From Enterobacter kobei (GTDB lineage: Bacteria > Pseudomonadota > Gammaproteobacteria > Enterobacterales > Enterobacteriaceae), in contig NZ_CP017181.1 in the NCBI RefSeq assembly GCF_001729765.1, positions 4,340,001 to 4,404,000 on the forward strand: DNA of 64,000 nucleotides, read 5' to 3'. Position 1 is the first letter of the stretch. Every line of letters begins with the position of its first letter. The notes under the pieces are model-generated. The model had not been told where the DNA came from. It did no database searches and saw nothing but the letters and a program-made list of their open reading frames with translations. A program made the translations under genes and the position numbers. Of this stretch, positions 9,362 through 20,597 are shown piece by piece.

Positions 9362-9760
9362 ATGACCTGGGAATATGCGCTAATCGGTTTAGTCGTCGGC
9401 ATCGTGATCGGTGCTGTGGCCATGCGTTTCGGTAACCGCAAATTGCGTCAGCAGCAGTCACTGCAGTACGAACTGGAAAAGAACAAAGCAGAGCTGGAAG
9501 AGTATCGCGAAGAGCTGGTTAGCCACTTTGCCCGTAGCGCTGAGCTGCTGGACAATATGGCAACCGACTACCGTCAGCTGTATCAGCATATGGCGAAGAG
9601 CTCCAGCAGCCTGCTGCCGGAAATGACCGCGGAAACGAACCCGTTCCGCAACCGTCTGGCAGACTCGGAGGCCGGTAACGATCAGGCTCCGGTTCAGATG
9701 CCTCGTGACTATTCTGACGGCGCATCCGGTCTGCTACGCGGTGGCGCAAAACGCGATTAA
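9362..9760 (+). CDS. zapG: Z-ring associated inner membrane protein ZapG (YhcB, DUF1043)
   Basis: The 132-residue protein has one N-terminal membrane segment (about 5-22, YALIGLVVGIVIGAVAMRF). A coiled coil of about 30-90 follows, rich in E, K, L and Q, and then a flexible acidic/polar tail. YhcB/ZapG links division with envelope and peptidoglycan synthesis in E. coli. The start has GGGAGAAGTTC before ATG. The gene stands alone between divergent zapE and a terminator. Confidence 0.94.
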   Translation: MTWEYALIGLVVGIVIGAVAMRFGNRKLRQQQSLQYELEKNKAELEEYREELVSHFARSAELLDNMATDYRQLYQHMAKSSSSLLPEMTAETNPFRNRLADSEAGNDQAPVQMPRDYSDGASGLLRGGAKRD

Positions 9761-9782
9761 TCGCACAACCTGAATATATTTT

Positions 9783-9810
9783 ACGGGCGCATCCCTTGCG
9801 CCCGTCCTTT
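9783..9810 (+). terminator. Probable terminator after zapG
   Basis: The 8-bp stem ACGGGCGC/GCGCCCGT (9783-9790 with 9798-9805) is followed by CCTTTCTTC, a pyrimidine run that is weaker than a pure T tract. Confidence 0.55.
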
Positions 9811-9930
9811 CTTCCCGTCCCCAGCTATTATTTAGTCAAACGCCTCATTGTTCAGCGGTATAAAATTCAATAACATCATTATGATTTTGGGCCGTTCTTC
9901 TTTCATTCCAGGATACGAGAGTCAGCATCA

Positions 9931-11298
9931 ATGAAGAAAAAAAACCAGCTGTTGAGCGCTTTAGCGTTAAGTGTCGGGTTATCCCTCTCGGCGTCCTTCC
10001 CTGCCAGTGCGGCGTTGCCCTCACAGGTGCCGGGACAAGCAGCCATTCCAAGCCTCGCGCCGATGCTGGAAAAAGTGTTGCCTGCGGTTGTCAGCGTGCA
10101 GGTTGAAGGCACGGCAGTACAAAGCCAGCGCGTACCGGAAGAACTGAAAAAATATTTTGGCGATGAGGGCCCTGACCAGCAGGCACAACCCTTTGAAGGT
10201 CTGGGTTCCGGCGTCATTATTGATGCGGCCAAAGGCTATATCCTGACCAACAATCATGTCATCAGCCAGGCCGATAAAATCAGCGTACAGCTGAACGATG
10301 GTCGCGAATTTGACGCCAAACTGATTGGCGGCGATGACCAGAGTGACATCGCACTGCTGCAGGTACAAAACCCGAGCAACCTGACCCAGATTGCCATTGC
10401 GGATTCCGACAAACTCCGCGTCGGTGATTTTGCCGTTGCCGTGGGCAACCCCTTTGGTTTAGGACAAACCGCCACCTCCGGCATTATCTCTGCGCTGGGG
10501 CGTAGCGGCCTGAATCTGGAAGGTCTGGAAAACTTTATCCAGACCGATGCCTCGATCAACCGCGGGAACTCCGGCGGGGCGTTGCTCAACCTTAACGGTG
10601 AGCTGATTGGGATTAACACAGCGATACTGGCGCCGGGCGGCGGCAGTATCGGGATCGGCTTTGCTATCCCGAGCAATATGGCCAAAACGCTGGCACAGCA
10701 GCTTATCCAGTTTGGCGAAGTCAAACGCGGGCTGTTGGGTATCAAAGGCATGGAGATGAGTGCGGATATTGCGAAAGCGTTCAATATTAACGTGCAGCGT
10801 GGTGCTTTTGTCAGTGAAGTGCTGCCAAACTCCGGCTCGGCAAAAGCAGGCATCAAATCAGGCGATGTAATCGTCAGCCTCAACGATAAGCCATTGAGCA
10901 GCTTTGCTGAATTGCGCTCGCGTATTGCCACGACTGAGCCCGGTGCGAAGGTGAAACTCGGTCTGATCCGTGACGGTAAGCCGTTGAACGTCGAAGTGAC
11001 GCTGGATAAGAGTACCTCGTCATCGGCCAGCGCGGAGCTTATCGCCCCTGCGCTGCAAGGGGCAACGTTGAGCGACGGGCAACTGAAAGACGGTACGAAA
11101 GGCATTCGCATCGACACCGTTGAGAAGAGCAGCCCTGCCGCGCAGGCCGGATTGCATCAGGAAGACGTCATCATTGGCGTAAACCGTAATCGCGTGCAAT
11201 CCATCGCTGAACTTCGCAAAGTGCTGGAGAGCAAGCCGGCGGTCATTGCCCTGCAGGTGATGCGCGGCAATGAGTCCATCTACATTCTGTTGCGCTAA
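9931..11298 (+). CDS. degQ: Periplasmic serine protease/chaperone DegQ
   Basis: The 455-residue HtrA-family protein degrades or holds misfolded proteins in the periplasm. It has a signal peptide (about 1-27, ending PASA), then a trypsin-like domain with the triad His109 (TNNHVI), Asp139 (SDIALL) and Ser214 (GNSGGA). Two PDZ domains follow (about 260-345 and 365-450, each with a carboxylate-binding loop, e.g. GLLGIKG). All catalytic residues are intact. The gene is followed by degS 92 bases downstream with a hairpin between them. Confidence 0.97.
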   Translation: MKKKNQLLSALALSVGLSLSASFPASAALPSQVPGQAAIPSLAPMLEKVLPAVVSVQVEGTAVQSQRVPEELKKYFGDEGPDQQAQPFEGLGSGVIIDAAKGYILTNNHVISQADKISVQLNDGREFDAKLIGGDDQSDIALLQVQNPSNLTQIAIADSDKLRVGDFAVAVGNPFGLGQTATSGIISALGRSGLNLEGLENFIQTDASINRGNSGGALLNLNGELIGINTAILAPGGGSIGIGFAIPSNMAKTLAQQLIQFGEVKRGLLGIKGMEMSADIAKAFNINVQRGAFVSEVLPNSGSAKAGIKSGDVIVSLNDKPLSSFAELRSRIATTEPGAKVKLGLIRDGKPLNVEVTLDKSTSSSASAELIAPALQGATLSDGQLKDGTKGIRIDTVEKSSPAAQAGLHQEDVIIGVNRNRVQSIAELRKVLESKPAVIALQVMRGNESIYILLR

Positions 11299-11310
11299 GC
11301 ATTTGCTATC

Positions 11311-11340
11311 CCGGACATCACCGCTGCGTGTGATGTCCGG
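11311..11340 (+). other. Intercistronic hairpin between degQ and degS
   Basis: CCGGACATCAC (11311-11321) pairs perfectly with 11330-11340 around an 8-nt loop. There is no following T run, so it is not a classical terminator. It may protect the degQ 3' end or lower degS expression relative to degQ. Confidence 0.55.
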
Positions 11341-11390
11341 ATAACTCATGTTATGCTGCAAATCGTTCCTTTTATCACGACACGCGCATC

Positions 11391-12458
11391 ATGCTTTCAA
11401 AGCTCTTACGTTCCATTGTTATCGGTTTGATTGTCGCTGGCCTGCTGCTGCTGGCGATGCCGTCTTTGCGTCAGTTCAATAAACTGTCCGCTCCCCAGTT
11501 CGACAGCGCGGATGAAACGCCAGCAACCTATAACACGGCCGTTCGCCGTGCCGCCCCTGCCGTGGTTAACGTTTATAACCGCGGCCTCAATAGCTCGGCC
11601 CATAACCAGCTTGAGATCCGCACGCTGGGCTCCGGGGTGATTATGGACGAGCGCGGCTACATTATTACCAACAAACATGTGATCAACGATGCCGACCAAA
11701 TCATCGTTGCCCTGCAGGATGGCCGCGTGTTTGAAGCATTGCTGGTGGGTTCTGACAGCCTGACCGACCTTGCCGTGCTCAAAATCAATGCCACCGGGGG
11801 TTTGCCGGTCATTCCGATTAACCGCAAACGCACGCCACACATTGGCGACGTGGTCCTGGCTATTGGTAACCCTTACAACCTCGGCCAGACGATCACGCAG
11901 GGGATTATCAGCGCAACCGGTCGAATTGGCCTTAACCCGTCAGGGCGGCAGAATTTCCTGCAAACCGATGCGTCAATCAACCACGGTAACTCGGGTGGCG
12001 CGCTGGTTAACTCGCTGGGCGAACTGATGGGCATCAATACCCTCTCGTTCGATAAGAGCAACGACGGCGAGACGCCGGAGGGGATCGGCTTTGCTATTCC
12101 CTTCCAGCTGGCGACCAAGATTATGGATAAGCTGATTCGCGACGGGCGCGTCATCCGCGGCTATATCGGCATTGGCGGGCGCGAAATTGCACCGATGCAT
12201 ACCCAGGGCGGCGGTATCGATCAGATTCAGGGCATTGTGGTCAACGAGGTATCGCCTGGCGGTCCGGCGGCTAACGCGGGGATTCAGGTGAATGATGTCA
12301 TTGTCTCGGTTAACGGCACACCGGCCGTCTCTGCCCTGGAGACGATGGACCAGGTGGCAGAAATTCGTCCGGGTTCGATCATCCCTGTTGAAGTCATGCG
12401 TAACGATAAAAAACTGACGCTGCATGTGACGGTTCAGGAATATCCGGCAACAAACTGA
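11391..12458 (+). CDS. degS: Inner membrane-anchored serine protease DegS
   Basis: The 355-residue protease senses unassembled porins and makes the first cut in RseA, releasing sigma-E. It has one N-terminal membrane anchor (about 5-27), then a protease domain with His96 (TNKHVI), Asp126 (TDLAVL) and Ser201 (GNSGGA), at the same positions as in E. coli. A single PDZ domain (about 255-350) would bind porin C termini. The anchor and single PDZ separate it from DegQ. Confidence 0.97.
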   Translation: MLSKLLRSIVIGLIVAGLLLLAMPSLRQFNKLSAPQFDSADETPATYNTAVRRAAPAVVNVYNRGLNSSAHNQLEIRTLGSGVIMDERGYIITNKHVINDADQIIVALQDGRVFEALLVGSDSLTDLAVLKINATGGLPVIPINRKRTPHIGDVVLAIGNPYNLGQTITQGIISATGRIGLNPSGRQNFLQTDASINHGNSGGALVNSLGELMGINTLSFDKSNDGETPEGIGFAIPFQLATKIMDKLIRDGRVIRGYIGIGGREIAPMHTQGGGIDQIQGIVVNEVSPGGPAANAGIQVNDVIVSVNGTPAVSALETMDQVAEIRPGSIIPVEVMRNDKKLTLHVTVQEYPATN

Positions 12459-12464
12459 CAGCCA

Positions 12465-12503
12465 TAAAAAAACCGAAGCCAGTCAGTGCTTCGGTTTTTT
12501 TTT
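12465..12503. terminator. Strong intrinsic terminator between degS and mdh
   Basis: ACCGAAGC pairs with GCTTCGGT, flanked by seven A on the left and nine T on the right. It can terminate degS, and the convergent mdh transcript from the other side. Confidence 0.92.
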
Positions 12504-12534
12504 GCCGGGTGGCGCTAACGCTTACCCGCCCTAC
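12504..12534. repeat. REP element
   Basis: GCCGGGTGGCGCTAACGC followed by TTACCCGCCCTAC is a typical enterobacterial REP palindrome. It lies between the degS terminator and the mdh stop. Such units are often DNA gyrase or IHF contact sites and mRNA 3' protectors. Confidence 0.85.
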
Positions 12535-12549
12535 GGCAGTTGGCTCGTT

Positions 12550-14356
<1,807 letters not shown>

Positions 14357-14731
14357 TCCTCTCTCCCCGTAGCGCTGCTACGGGGAACATCCTGCTCCAG
14401 CCTCGTTTTCCCCTGCATTCCACTGCCTCTGGTTTTAACAAATAGTGCTTTTTACCGCCTATTAACATTCATCTGGTGAATGATAAATCAAAAAATCGCA
14501 CAAAAAATCAAAAGCAGATATCCATATGATTTTCTTAGATTTAAACACACTTAAAGCTCAAAAATCACTCAATATTATGCATTTTGGTTATAAAAAACGG
14601 TGTGTTTAACACGTAATAACACAGGAAACCATTAGTCTGGTATTAATTTTTACCGTTATTAGTGTATACTTGATTTTGTGATGAGGGTCACGAAACAAGA
14701 CCCCACTAAAAAATTCGACGAGGTAAGAATC
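14357..14731. promoter_or_regulatory. argR to yhcN intergenic region
   Basis: 375 bases. It starts with a perfect hairpin, CCCCGTAGC paired with GCTACGGGG (14365-14385, 3-nt loop), right after argR; it lacks a T tract, so its role as terminator is uncertain. The rest is AT-rich and should contain the yhcN promoter. No gene seen. Confidence 0.45.
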
Positions 14732-14995
14732 ATGAAAATCAAAACTACTGTAGCGGCGCTGAGCGTCCTGTCTGTCCTGTCCTTCGGTGCTTTCGCGGCT
14801 GACGCTATTAATGCTGACCAGGCACAATCCCGTGAGGCAATCGGTACGGTTTCGGTCGGTGCAGTCGGCACGTCGCCAATGGACATGCATGAAATGCTGA
14901 ACAAAAAAGCGGAAGAAAAAGGTGCATCATCTTATCGCATCATCGAAGCGCGTTCCGGTGACCACTGGCACGCAACCGCAGAGCTGTACAAATAA
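14732..14995 (+). CDS. yhcN: YhcN-type periplasmic stress protein, copy 1 (DUF1471)
   Basis: The 87-residue secreted protein of the YhcN/BhsA/McbA family has a signal peptide (about 1-21, FGAFA). A compact domain ends GASSYRIIEARSGDHWHATAELYK, the hallmark of DUF1471. E. coli YhcN is linked to acid and peroxide stress. The start is the ATG at 14732, because the signal peptide begins there; an ATG 54 bases upstream would precede it with charged residues. It is followed 111 bases later by a paralog. Confidence 0.88.
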   Translation: MKIKTTVAALSVLSVLSFGAFAADAINADQAQSREAIGTVSVGAVGTSPMDMHEMLNKKAEEKGASSYRIIEARSGDHWHATAELYK

Positions 14996-15106
14996 GTTTT
15001 AGTTATCACTGAAGATGTAATTCTCCACTCAACGGCACCAGGCATAAAAATAGCGGTTCAACCCTTCTCGCCGTTGAGCAAAAAACCTTTTCCAGGAGTA
15101 AAGACT

Positions 15107-15373
15107 ATGAAAACCAAATTGATCATCGCAACCCTCGGTCTGGCATCCGTTCTCTCTTTCGGCGCAAGCGCAGCCGTACAGCAAGTGAATGCCGACCAGG
15201 CACAAAATCTGCAGCGTATGGGCAGCGTATCCGTCACGTCGGTCACCGGCTCACCGATGGATATCCGTCAGGAACTTGCCGCCAAAGCTGAAAAAGCAGG
15301 CGCCAGCAGCTATCGCGTCACCGAACTGAATCAGGGTGACCACTGGCATGCCACGGCAGAACTGTATAAATAA
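15107..15373 (+). CDS. yhcN: YhcN-type periplasmic stress protein, copy 2 (DUF1471)
   Basis: The 88-residue paralog of the preceding gene has a signal peptide (about 1-22, FGASA) and the same closing motif GASSYRVTELNQGDHWHATAELYK. The two mature proteins share NADQAQ near the start and SPMDI/SPMDM in the middle but differ elsewhere, so this is an older tandem duplication rather than a recent copy. CCAGGAGTAAAGACT places a strong Shine-Dalgarno before ATG. E. coli K-12 has only one gene here. Confidence 0.88.
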   Translation: MKTKLIIATLGLASVLSFGASAAVQQVNADQAQNLQRMGSVSVTSVTGSPMDIRQELAAKAEKAGASSYRVTELNQGDHWHATAELYK

Positions 15374-15401
15374 ACCCTCGTCGTATCTCATCATACGACT
15401 T

Positions 15402-15431
15402 GCCCCTGGCCTGATGGTCAGGGGCTTTTTT
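15402..15431. terminator. Terminator between yhcN copy 2 and yhcO
   Basis: GCCCCTG (15402-15408) pairs with CAGGGGC (15419-15425), followed by TTTTTT on the plus strand. The convergent yhcO transcript also meets it. Confidence 0.85.
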
Positions 15432-15440
15432 ATGGCTTGC

Positions 15441-15713
15441 TCAGTGGCGAGCATTGAAACGCAGTTGTCCTTCCAGCTCTTCTTCCGCTTCATCGAACAG
15501 TAATATCAGCGCCCCGAAACGTCTGCGCAGCTTATCGGGCAGATGGATAAACTCTATTTCCAGCGGTAGCGGCAACAGACTGCCGGTTACCACATCCCAC
15601 AGCGTATCCAGGTTCGTCACGCTTTGTTGTTCAAGATCAAACACCCGTGTAAATTCCCGGTAGAAGTCTTCCTGACTGTCTATCTCATCAAAATCAAAGG
15701 TATAGGTTTTCAT
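15441..15713 (-). CDS. yhcO: Barstar-family protein YhcO
   Basis: The 90-residue acidic protein begins [21 protein letters not shown] and contains [21 protein letters not shown], the pattern of barstar-like RNase inhibitors. No barnase-type ribonuclease gene is nearby, so its partner is unknown. In E. coli the gene also sits between yhcN and the aae operon. Confidence 0.9.
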   Translation of the reverse strand: MKTYTFDFDEIDSQEDFYREFTRVFDLEQQSVTNLDTLWDVVTGSLLPLPLEIEFIHLPDKLRRRFGALILLFDEAEEELEGQLRFNARH

Positions 15714-15757
15714 TACCAGCCACCAGTCCAGGCGAGCGGCAGATGCCGCTCCATCTA

Positions 15758-17212
15758 TTATAATCCCCCGATATGCAGGGTTTTAACTTCCAGATACTCT
15801 TCCAGCCCCAGCACCGATCCCTCACGCCCCAGGCCGGATTCTTTCACGCCGCCAAAGGGCCCCAGCTCTGTGGAGACGGCGCACTCGTTAATCCCAATCA
15901 TTCCGCTTTCAATTGCCTGTGAAACGCGGAAGACCCGCGAGAGATTCTGTGTATAGAAGTACGCCGCCAGACCATAAGGCGTGTTGTTGGCACGCTGGAT
16001 GACTTCATCTTCTGAAGTGAAACGGAAGCACGCCGCGACCGGGCCAAACGTCTCCTCTTCTGCCAGCTTCATCCCTTCATGACAGTCCCCCAGTACGGTT
16101 GGCATCCAGAAATTGCCGCCAAGGGAATGAGGTTTACCGCCCGCCAGCACGGTCGCGCCACGCGCAACAGCGTCGTCAACATGTTCACGTACCTTGTCGA
16201 CCGCTGCACCTTCAATCAACGGCCCGACGACGACGCCGTCCTCAAGACCATTTCCCACCTTCAGCGCCTTCACCGCATCAGCGAGTTTATTCACGAATTT
16301 GTCGTAGACGGTTTCCTGAATATAGAAGCGGTTCACGCTGACGCAGACCTGCCCGGCATTGCGAAACTTATTGGCGATCGCGCCTTTCACAGCCGCGTCG
16401 ATGTCTGCATCCTCAAAGACGATGTACGGAGCATTTCCCCCCAGCTCCATCGAGACTTTTTTCATGGTTTCTGCGGCGTTACGCACCAGCGTTTTGCCAA
16501 CCGATGTCGAGCCGGTGAAGGAGATTTTTCGCACGTCCCGGCTGGCCATAATCGCGTCGCTGATTTCGTGCGTATTCCCGGCGACTGCGTTGAGTACCCC
16601 ATCCGGTACGCCGGCCTGTTTTGCCAGCGTCAGCAGCGCAAAAGCGCTGAGCGGCGTGTTATTGGCCGGTTTGATTACCCCGGTGCATCCGGCTGCCAGC
16701 GCCGGGCCTAACTTGCGGGTGAGCATCGCCATCGGGAAGTTCCACGGCGTGATAGCCGCGACAACACCTATCGGTTCACGGGTCGCCAGAATGCGCGAGC
16801 CGGGTTTGATCGGCGGAATAATTTCACCGTTCGCACGCTTGGCCTCTTCGGCAAACCACTGGATAAAGCTGGCGGCGTACTCCACTTCACCTTCCGCTTC
16901 TTTCAGGGGCTTACCCTGTTCGGTGGTCATTAGCCGTCCGAGCCAGCTTTTATTCTCAATAATCAGTTCGTACCAGCGGTAAAGAATGGCCGAACGCTCT
17001 TTCGCGGTTTTGGCGCGCCATGCAGGGAAAGCCTGGGTGGCGGCAGCAATTGCTGCTTCGGTCTCTGCTTTGCCGGCTTTCGCGACGCGGGCGATGACTT
17101 CCCCGGTAGCCGGGTTAAGCACATCAAACGTCGTATCCAGCGGTTTCCAGAGGCCGTTAACCAGATAGCCGGTCTGAAAAAGGGTATTGTCCTGAAGCGC
17201 CTGGGTCGTCAT
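15758..17212 (-). CDS. NAD(P)-dependent aldehyde dehydrogenase, succinate-semialdehyde dehydrogenase-like
   Basis: The 484-residue protein is an ALDH superfamily member closest in pattern to GabD-type succinate-semialdehyde dehydrogenases. The cofactor region has [10 protein letters not shown] and [11 protein letters not shown]; the general base Glu is in MELGGNAP; the catalytic Cys is in [11 protein letters not shown]; the C-terminal signature EETFGPV is present. I chose the ATG at 17210-17212 because GGGAGGACAC precedes it; a start 51 bases upstream would add a non-homologous tail. It lies between yhcO and aaeB, a place empty in E. coli. Its true substrate is not shown; semialdehydes are the family guess, and an aromatic aldehyde is possible from the neighbours. 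Confidence 0.9.
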   Translation of the reverse strand: MTTQALQDNTLFQTGYLVNGLWKPLDTTFDVLNPATGEVIARVAKAGKAETEAAIAAATQAFPAWRAKTAKERSAILYRWYELIIENKSWLGRLMTTEQGKPLKEAEGEVEYAASFIQWFAEEAKRANGEIIPPIKPGSRILATREPIGVVAAITPWNFPMAMLTRKLGPALAAGCTGVIKPANNTPLSAFALLTLAKQAGVPDGVLNAVAGNTHEISDAIMASRDVRKISFTGSTSVGKTLVRNAAETMKKVSMELGGNAPYIVFEDADIDAAVKGAIANKFRNAGQVCVSVNRFYIQETVYDKFVNKLADAVKALKVGNGLEDGVVVGPLIEGAAVDKVREHVDDAVARGATVLAGGKPHSLGGNFWMPTVLGDCHEGMKLAEEETFGPVAACFRFTSEDEVIQRANNTPYGLAAYFYTQNLSRVFRVSQAIESGMIGINECAVSTELGPFGGVKESGLGREGSVLGLEEYLEVKTLHIGGL

Positions 17213-17261
17213 GTGTCCTCCCTTTCTGAATGTAAGAACGTGCTGGAATAAGTATAGCCAC

Positions 17262-17294
17262 AAAAAAACCGACGCTTTTGGCGTCGGTTTTTTT
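17262..17294. terminator. Terminator downstream of aaeB
   Basis: ACCGACGC pairs with GCGTCGGT, flanked by seven A on the left and seven T on the right. It lies 8 bases beyond the aaeB stop and separates it from the aldehyde dehydrogenase gene. Confidence 0.92.
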
Positions 17295-17301
17295 ACTTCA
17301 G

Positions 17302-19269
17302 TCAGTTATCGGTGAGGGCATTTTGATAGCGACGCAGCATCAGCGCCAGCCGCCCTACCGGTTCGGTGACCTGAAGCGGTGCATCCCAGTGCTTAAGCTT
17401 TTCCTGATAGATATCGAGCTCTTCAAGCAGCTGCGTAAAGTAACGGCGACGTTTGTCATCACTGCTGGCGGAAAGCACATGGTCCGCGGTACGACGCAGC
17501 TGACGGTGCCAGGCGGAGAGATCGTCGTTGATCGGCACCGGTGCACTGCGCAGACGCTGGTGCGCGATAATCATGGTTAACGCCAGGCGGAACTTCGCGA
17601 TGTCGCCCGGAAACTTGTTCAGCAGTAAAAACAGCTGCTGATAGAGCGCCGGGAGGTGGTTCTCTTTACGACGCGCCGTATTGGTGGTCATCGACGACAC
17701 GGCGGCAGAAACAAACTGATTCAATAACACACGCCCCGTCCGCGCCTGTGAGTTATCTCGCACCAGCAGAATGACCATCATCGCCAGGAAACAGCCCACC
17801 AGCTGGCCCAGCGCGCTGTCGAGGAATTGGCTGAAATGGAAAGTCATCGGGTTATCGAGCACGATGATGTTAATCGTACTCGCCAGCGCCCCTAGCGATC
17901 CCAGGCGACGCTTTTGCACTTCAATGCCGATAAAGAACGCCATCACCGCCAGGCTAATACAGAGCAGCAACATGCTTTGTTGCGTCGACGGGATGATGAC
18001 CAGGAAATAGAGCGCCCCTATCGGCAGGGCGGCAATGGTACCGTAGAGGAAATCAACGGCAACCATACGCGGGTTAGGCAGACGCATCGCCAGTGCGGTC
18101 ACAACGGCAATCATCACCATCGCGCCGCTGCCAGACGTCCAGCCTGTCCACAACCAGAACAGCGTACCGAGCATACAGGCAAGCGTGGTACGCCAGAAGT
18201 TGACCATCGCGTGGTGACGTTCGGCAGATTCGGCCTTGATGACCACTTCACCCTGGAGGACCTCTTCTTCCGCCGCGCTAATTTTGGTGTTGCCGATCAC
18301 GCCACGTTTCAGCAGCAGATAGCGCGTCGCGGCCCCGACCCAGGTGTAGATGGTCACCGGCGTGTCGCGCTCCCCGGTCCAGGCGATCACCCGACGCATA
18401 CGCTTAAGCTGTTTATGCACGTCCTGCACGGTTTCCACCGGCTCGGAAAACAGCTCACGGAACGTATCGGTGACCGCTTCCGGACGGGTGTTCTGGATGA
18501 GATACGTTTCGCACGCCTGGGTAATCAGCGTCAGGGAGACAGTATTGAGGGCTTTCAGGCGGCGGTTCGCACGGGCCCAGCGCGAGGACTCCATGTTGAG
18601 GTTGCTACGCATCCCCTCCAGCGCCTGCGTCCGGCGAACCAGCCCGCTCCAGGCGTTATCCACCTCTTCACTGTCGCCATGCTTAATGCACAGCTGCATC
18701 AGCTGGTACTGGGCAACGATCAGCGCGTCAAGTTCACGGTCGACTTCCTGTTTGATGGAGCGTGGAGAGAAAAGCAGGTCAGCGACAATCGCACTCACAA
18801 TACCGATCACAATCTCGCTGCAGCGCTCCACTGCAAACTGCGGCGCGAGCAAAGGTTCAGACTGAATGGTGATGATAATAATCAGCGCGGTATAACCCGC
18901 CAGCCCCCAGGCGTAGGAGTTTTCCACTTTCACCAGAGACGAAATCCAGGTGCAGAAACCCGCCCAGATACAGCACACCATCAGCATCAACAATGGCGTG
19001 CGGATCATCAGAATAATAATGGTGAGTGCTGCGAAACAGCCGATAAACGTCCCGATGATACGCAGCATCCCACGATAGCGGATCGCGCCAGAATAGGGTT
19101 CCCCGCCAGCGGCAAAGGCAGGACCCGCCGCAACTATTGCAGCCGTCAGGACCGCCCAGCGAGGGGTTTCAAGCTGGAAGTGAAAGCCAACAAACAGCGC
19201 CAGCACAATGGCACAGGCCAGCTTCACGGCGAAGCGAATGTGCTGGCTGGCGATGGAAAAGATACCCAT
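17302..19269 (-). CDS. aaeB: p-Hydroxybenzoic acid efflux pump subunit AaeB
   Basis: The 655-residue inner membrane protein of the FUSC/ArAE family exports aromatic carboxylic acids with AaeA. It has two hydrophobic blocks (about 12-160 and 365-510), each of several membrane segments and each followed by a long helical cytoplasmic region. Motifs such as [22 protein letters not shown] in the first block are conserved in the family. It follows aaeA with a 5-base gap as the last gene of aaeXAB. Confidence 0.96.
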   Translation of the reverse strand: MGIFSIASQHIRFAVKLACAIVLALFVGFHFQLETPRWAVLTAAIVAAGPAFAAGGEPYSGAIRYRGMLRIIGTFIGCFAALTIIILMIRTPLLMLMVCCIWAGFCTWISSLVKVENSYAWGLAGYTALIIIITIQSEPLLAPQFAVERCSEIVIGIVSAIVADLLFSPRSIKQEVDRELDALIVAQYQLMQLCIKHGDSEEVDNAWSGLVRRTQALEGMRSNLNMESSRWARANRRLKALNTVSLTLITQACETYLIQNTRPEAVTDTFRELFSEPVETVQDVHKQLKRMRRVIAWTGERDTPVTIYTWVGAATRYLLLKRGVIGNTKISAAEEEVLQGEVVIKAESAERHHAMVNFWRTTLACMLGTLFWLWTGWTSGSGAMVMIAVVTALAMRLPNPRMVAVDFLYGTIAALPIGALYFLVIIPSTQQSMLLLCISLAVMAFFIGIEVQKRRLGSLGALASTINIIVLDNPMTFHFSQFLDSALGQLVGCFLAMMVILLVRDNSQARTGRVLLNQFVSAAVSSMTTNTARRKENHLPALYQQLFLLLNKFPGDIAKFRLALTMIIAHQRLRSAPVPINDDLSAWHRQLRRTADHVLSASSDDKRRRYFTQLLEELDIYQEKLKHWDAPLQVTEPVGRLALMLRRYQNALTDN

Positions 19270-19274
19270 GGCGA

Positions 19275-20207
19275 TTAACCAAACTCGCGCAGGCGATGGG
19301 CAATTTTACGGAAGAAGGAGTCCTGGCTGGCATCCCGATCTTTTTCACCGGTGATCACCACCGTCGCCGTGGTCCCCGCCGGCCACAGGTTGCCCTGCTG
19401 TTCATCAAGGTGAATACGTACCGGCACACGCTGCGCCAGACGCACCCATTCCAGGTTGGAATCCACCGTCGCCATTCCTTTGGTATCGTTAGAGCTGCTG
19501 GAGTTGGTCACCCCTGCAGCGACACTGTCGACGGTACCTTTGAAGACGCGGTTACTGCCCAGCGGCGTGATTTCCGCACGATAACCCGGACGCACGCCTT
19601 CCAGCTTGGTCTCTTCCATATAGGCGAGCACGTAGAAGGAGTTCTGTTTAACCAGCGCCACGGCAGTGGAGCCACGGGTAATAAACTCCCCGGCATAGAC
19701 ATTGAGGTTAGTGACCCAGCCGTCGGATGGCGCGCGGATCACGGTGCGCTCCAGATCGAGCTTAGCGAGATCGCGCGTGGCTTGCGCTTTCGCCAGCTGG
19801 TGCAGCACGGTTTGCAGCACGTTGTTAGACTGGTCTATCTCTTCACGGGACATGGCCTGAACGCCCAACTGGTTACGGCGGCCCGCCTCACGGCGTTTTT
19901 CCGATGCCAGCGCCTGGTAATAGGCGACATCTGCTTCCGCTTCTTCCAGCGCCTTCTGGTAACGAGGCTGGTCGATGGTGAACAGAACCTGATCTTTTTT
20001 CACCAGCTGGTTATCGTGAACATTCACCGCCGTGATTAGACCAGCCACATCGGGGGCGATGGCCACGACATCCGCGCTGAAGCGCGCATCACGCGTCCAC
20101 GGTGATTCGGTGTAATAGACCCAGGCACGAAAAATAGCGATGAAGGCGAGGATAACCAGGGCCATCGTGATGGCAGTGCGGGAGATTTTTCTTGTTAGCG
20201 TTTTCAC
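19275..20207 (-). CDS. aaeA: p-Hydroxybenzoic acid efflux pump subunit AaeA
   Basis: The 310-residue membrane fusion protein bridges AaeB to the outer membrane. One N-terminal membrane segment (about 12-30) is followed by a lipoyl-like domain ([25 protein letters not shown]), a helical hairpin (about 80-150) and a beta-barrel domain. I use the GTG at 20205-20207, with GAGG 6 bases upstream. It gives the family length; a start 15 bases earlier would overlap aaeX and has no better site. Confidence 0.95.
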   Translation of the reverse strand: MKTLTRKISRTAITMALVILAFIAIFRAWVYYTESPWTRDARFSADVVAIAPDVAGLITAVNVHDNQLVKKDQVLFTIDQPRYQKALEEAEADVAYYQALASEKRREAGRRNQLGVQAMSREEIDQSNNVLQTVLHQLAKAQATRDLAKLDLERTVIRAPSDGWVTNLNVYAGEFITRGSTAVALVKQNSFYVLAYMEETKLEGVRPGYRAEITPLGSNRVFKGTVDSVAAGVTNSSSSNDTKGMATVDSNLEWVRLAQRVPVRIHLDEQQGNLWPAGTTATVVITGEKDRDASQDSFFRKIAHRLREFG

Positions 20208-20214
20208 ATCAACC

Positions 20215-20418
20215 TCAGACAAACATGCGCGATATCAGGTAAAACAGGCAGCAATACAGCGCGGTATTGAACAATGCAGGGTGCCAGACGAAATCGTAAA
20301 TCCCGGTAGGGACCAGCACCTTGCGCACCAGCCAGAAGATCGCCAGTGATAAAAGTAGCTCGAAAAATATCGGTGGGAACGACAGACCGAACACCACGAT
20401 AACGGGAAACAGACTCAT
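20215..20418 (-). CDS. aaeX: Small membrane protein AaeX
   Basis: The 67-residue protein has two membrane segments (about 5-30 and 45-65) and matches AaeX (DUF1656), the first gene of the aaeXAB operon, whose role is unknown. The stop lies 7 bases before the aaeA start. Confidence 0.93.
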   Translation of the reverse strand: MSLFPVIVVFGLSFPPIFFELLLSLAIFWLVRKVLVPTGIYDFVWHPALFNTALYCCLFYLISRMFV

Positions 20419-20562
20419 GTTGACCTTGATAAGAGAGAGTGCAGGCTTCAGAATTTTTTAGCGCACGCCATCGCAGAAGAGCAAGAAACGTCGGGCGAGA
20501 ATGGCGCAGCCGTTATGTAATTAATAATATATTAACGTAACTGTTATGCTGTTATCTATAAT

Positions 20563-20580
20563 ATGTGATCTAAATCACTT
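20563..20580 (+). promoter_or_regulatory. CRP-like site upstream of aaeR
   Basis: TGTGATCTAAATCACT (20564-20579) matches the CRP consensus TGTGA-N6-TCACA at 9 of 10 positions. It lies 18 bases before the aaeR start in the aaeX/aaeR divergent region, so it would act on aaeR by overlapping its promoter or on aaeX from a distance. Confidence 0.5.
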
Positions 20581-20597
20581 TTAAGCCAGAGTGAACA

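Noticed and set aside
9214..9435. A 73-residue plus-strand frame before zapG
   Set aside because: It overlaps the zapG start in another frame, spans the divergent promoter region and has no family resemblance.
10254..11117. A 287-residue minus-strand open frame inside degQ
   Set aside because: It is antisense to a complete, conserved protease with low-complexity Ser/Pro content; a shadow of degQ codon usage.
14365..14385. Intrinsic terminator of argR
   Set aside because: The stem is perfect but followed by AACATCCTGC with no T run, so I list it only as a hairpin within the intergenic region.
17914..19278. A 454-residue open frame on the plus strand across aaeB and the end of aaeA
   Set aside because: It is antisense to aaeB, has the His/Arg/Gln-rich composition of a reversed GC-rich membrane gene and matches no family.
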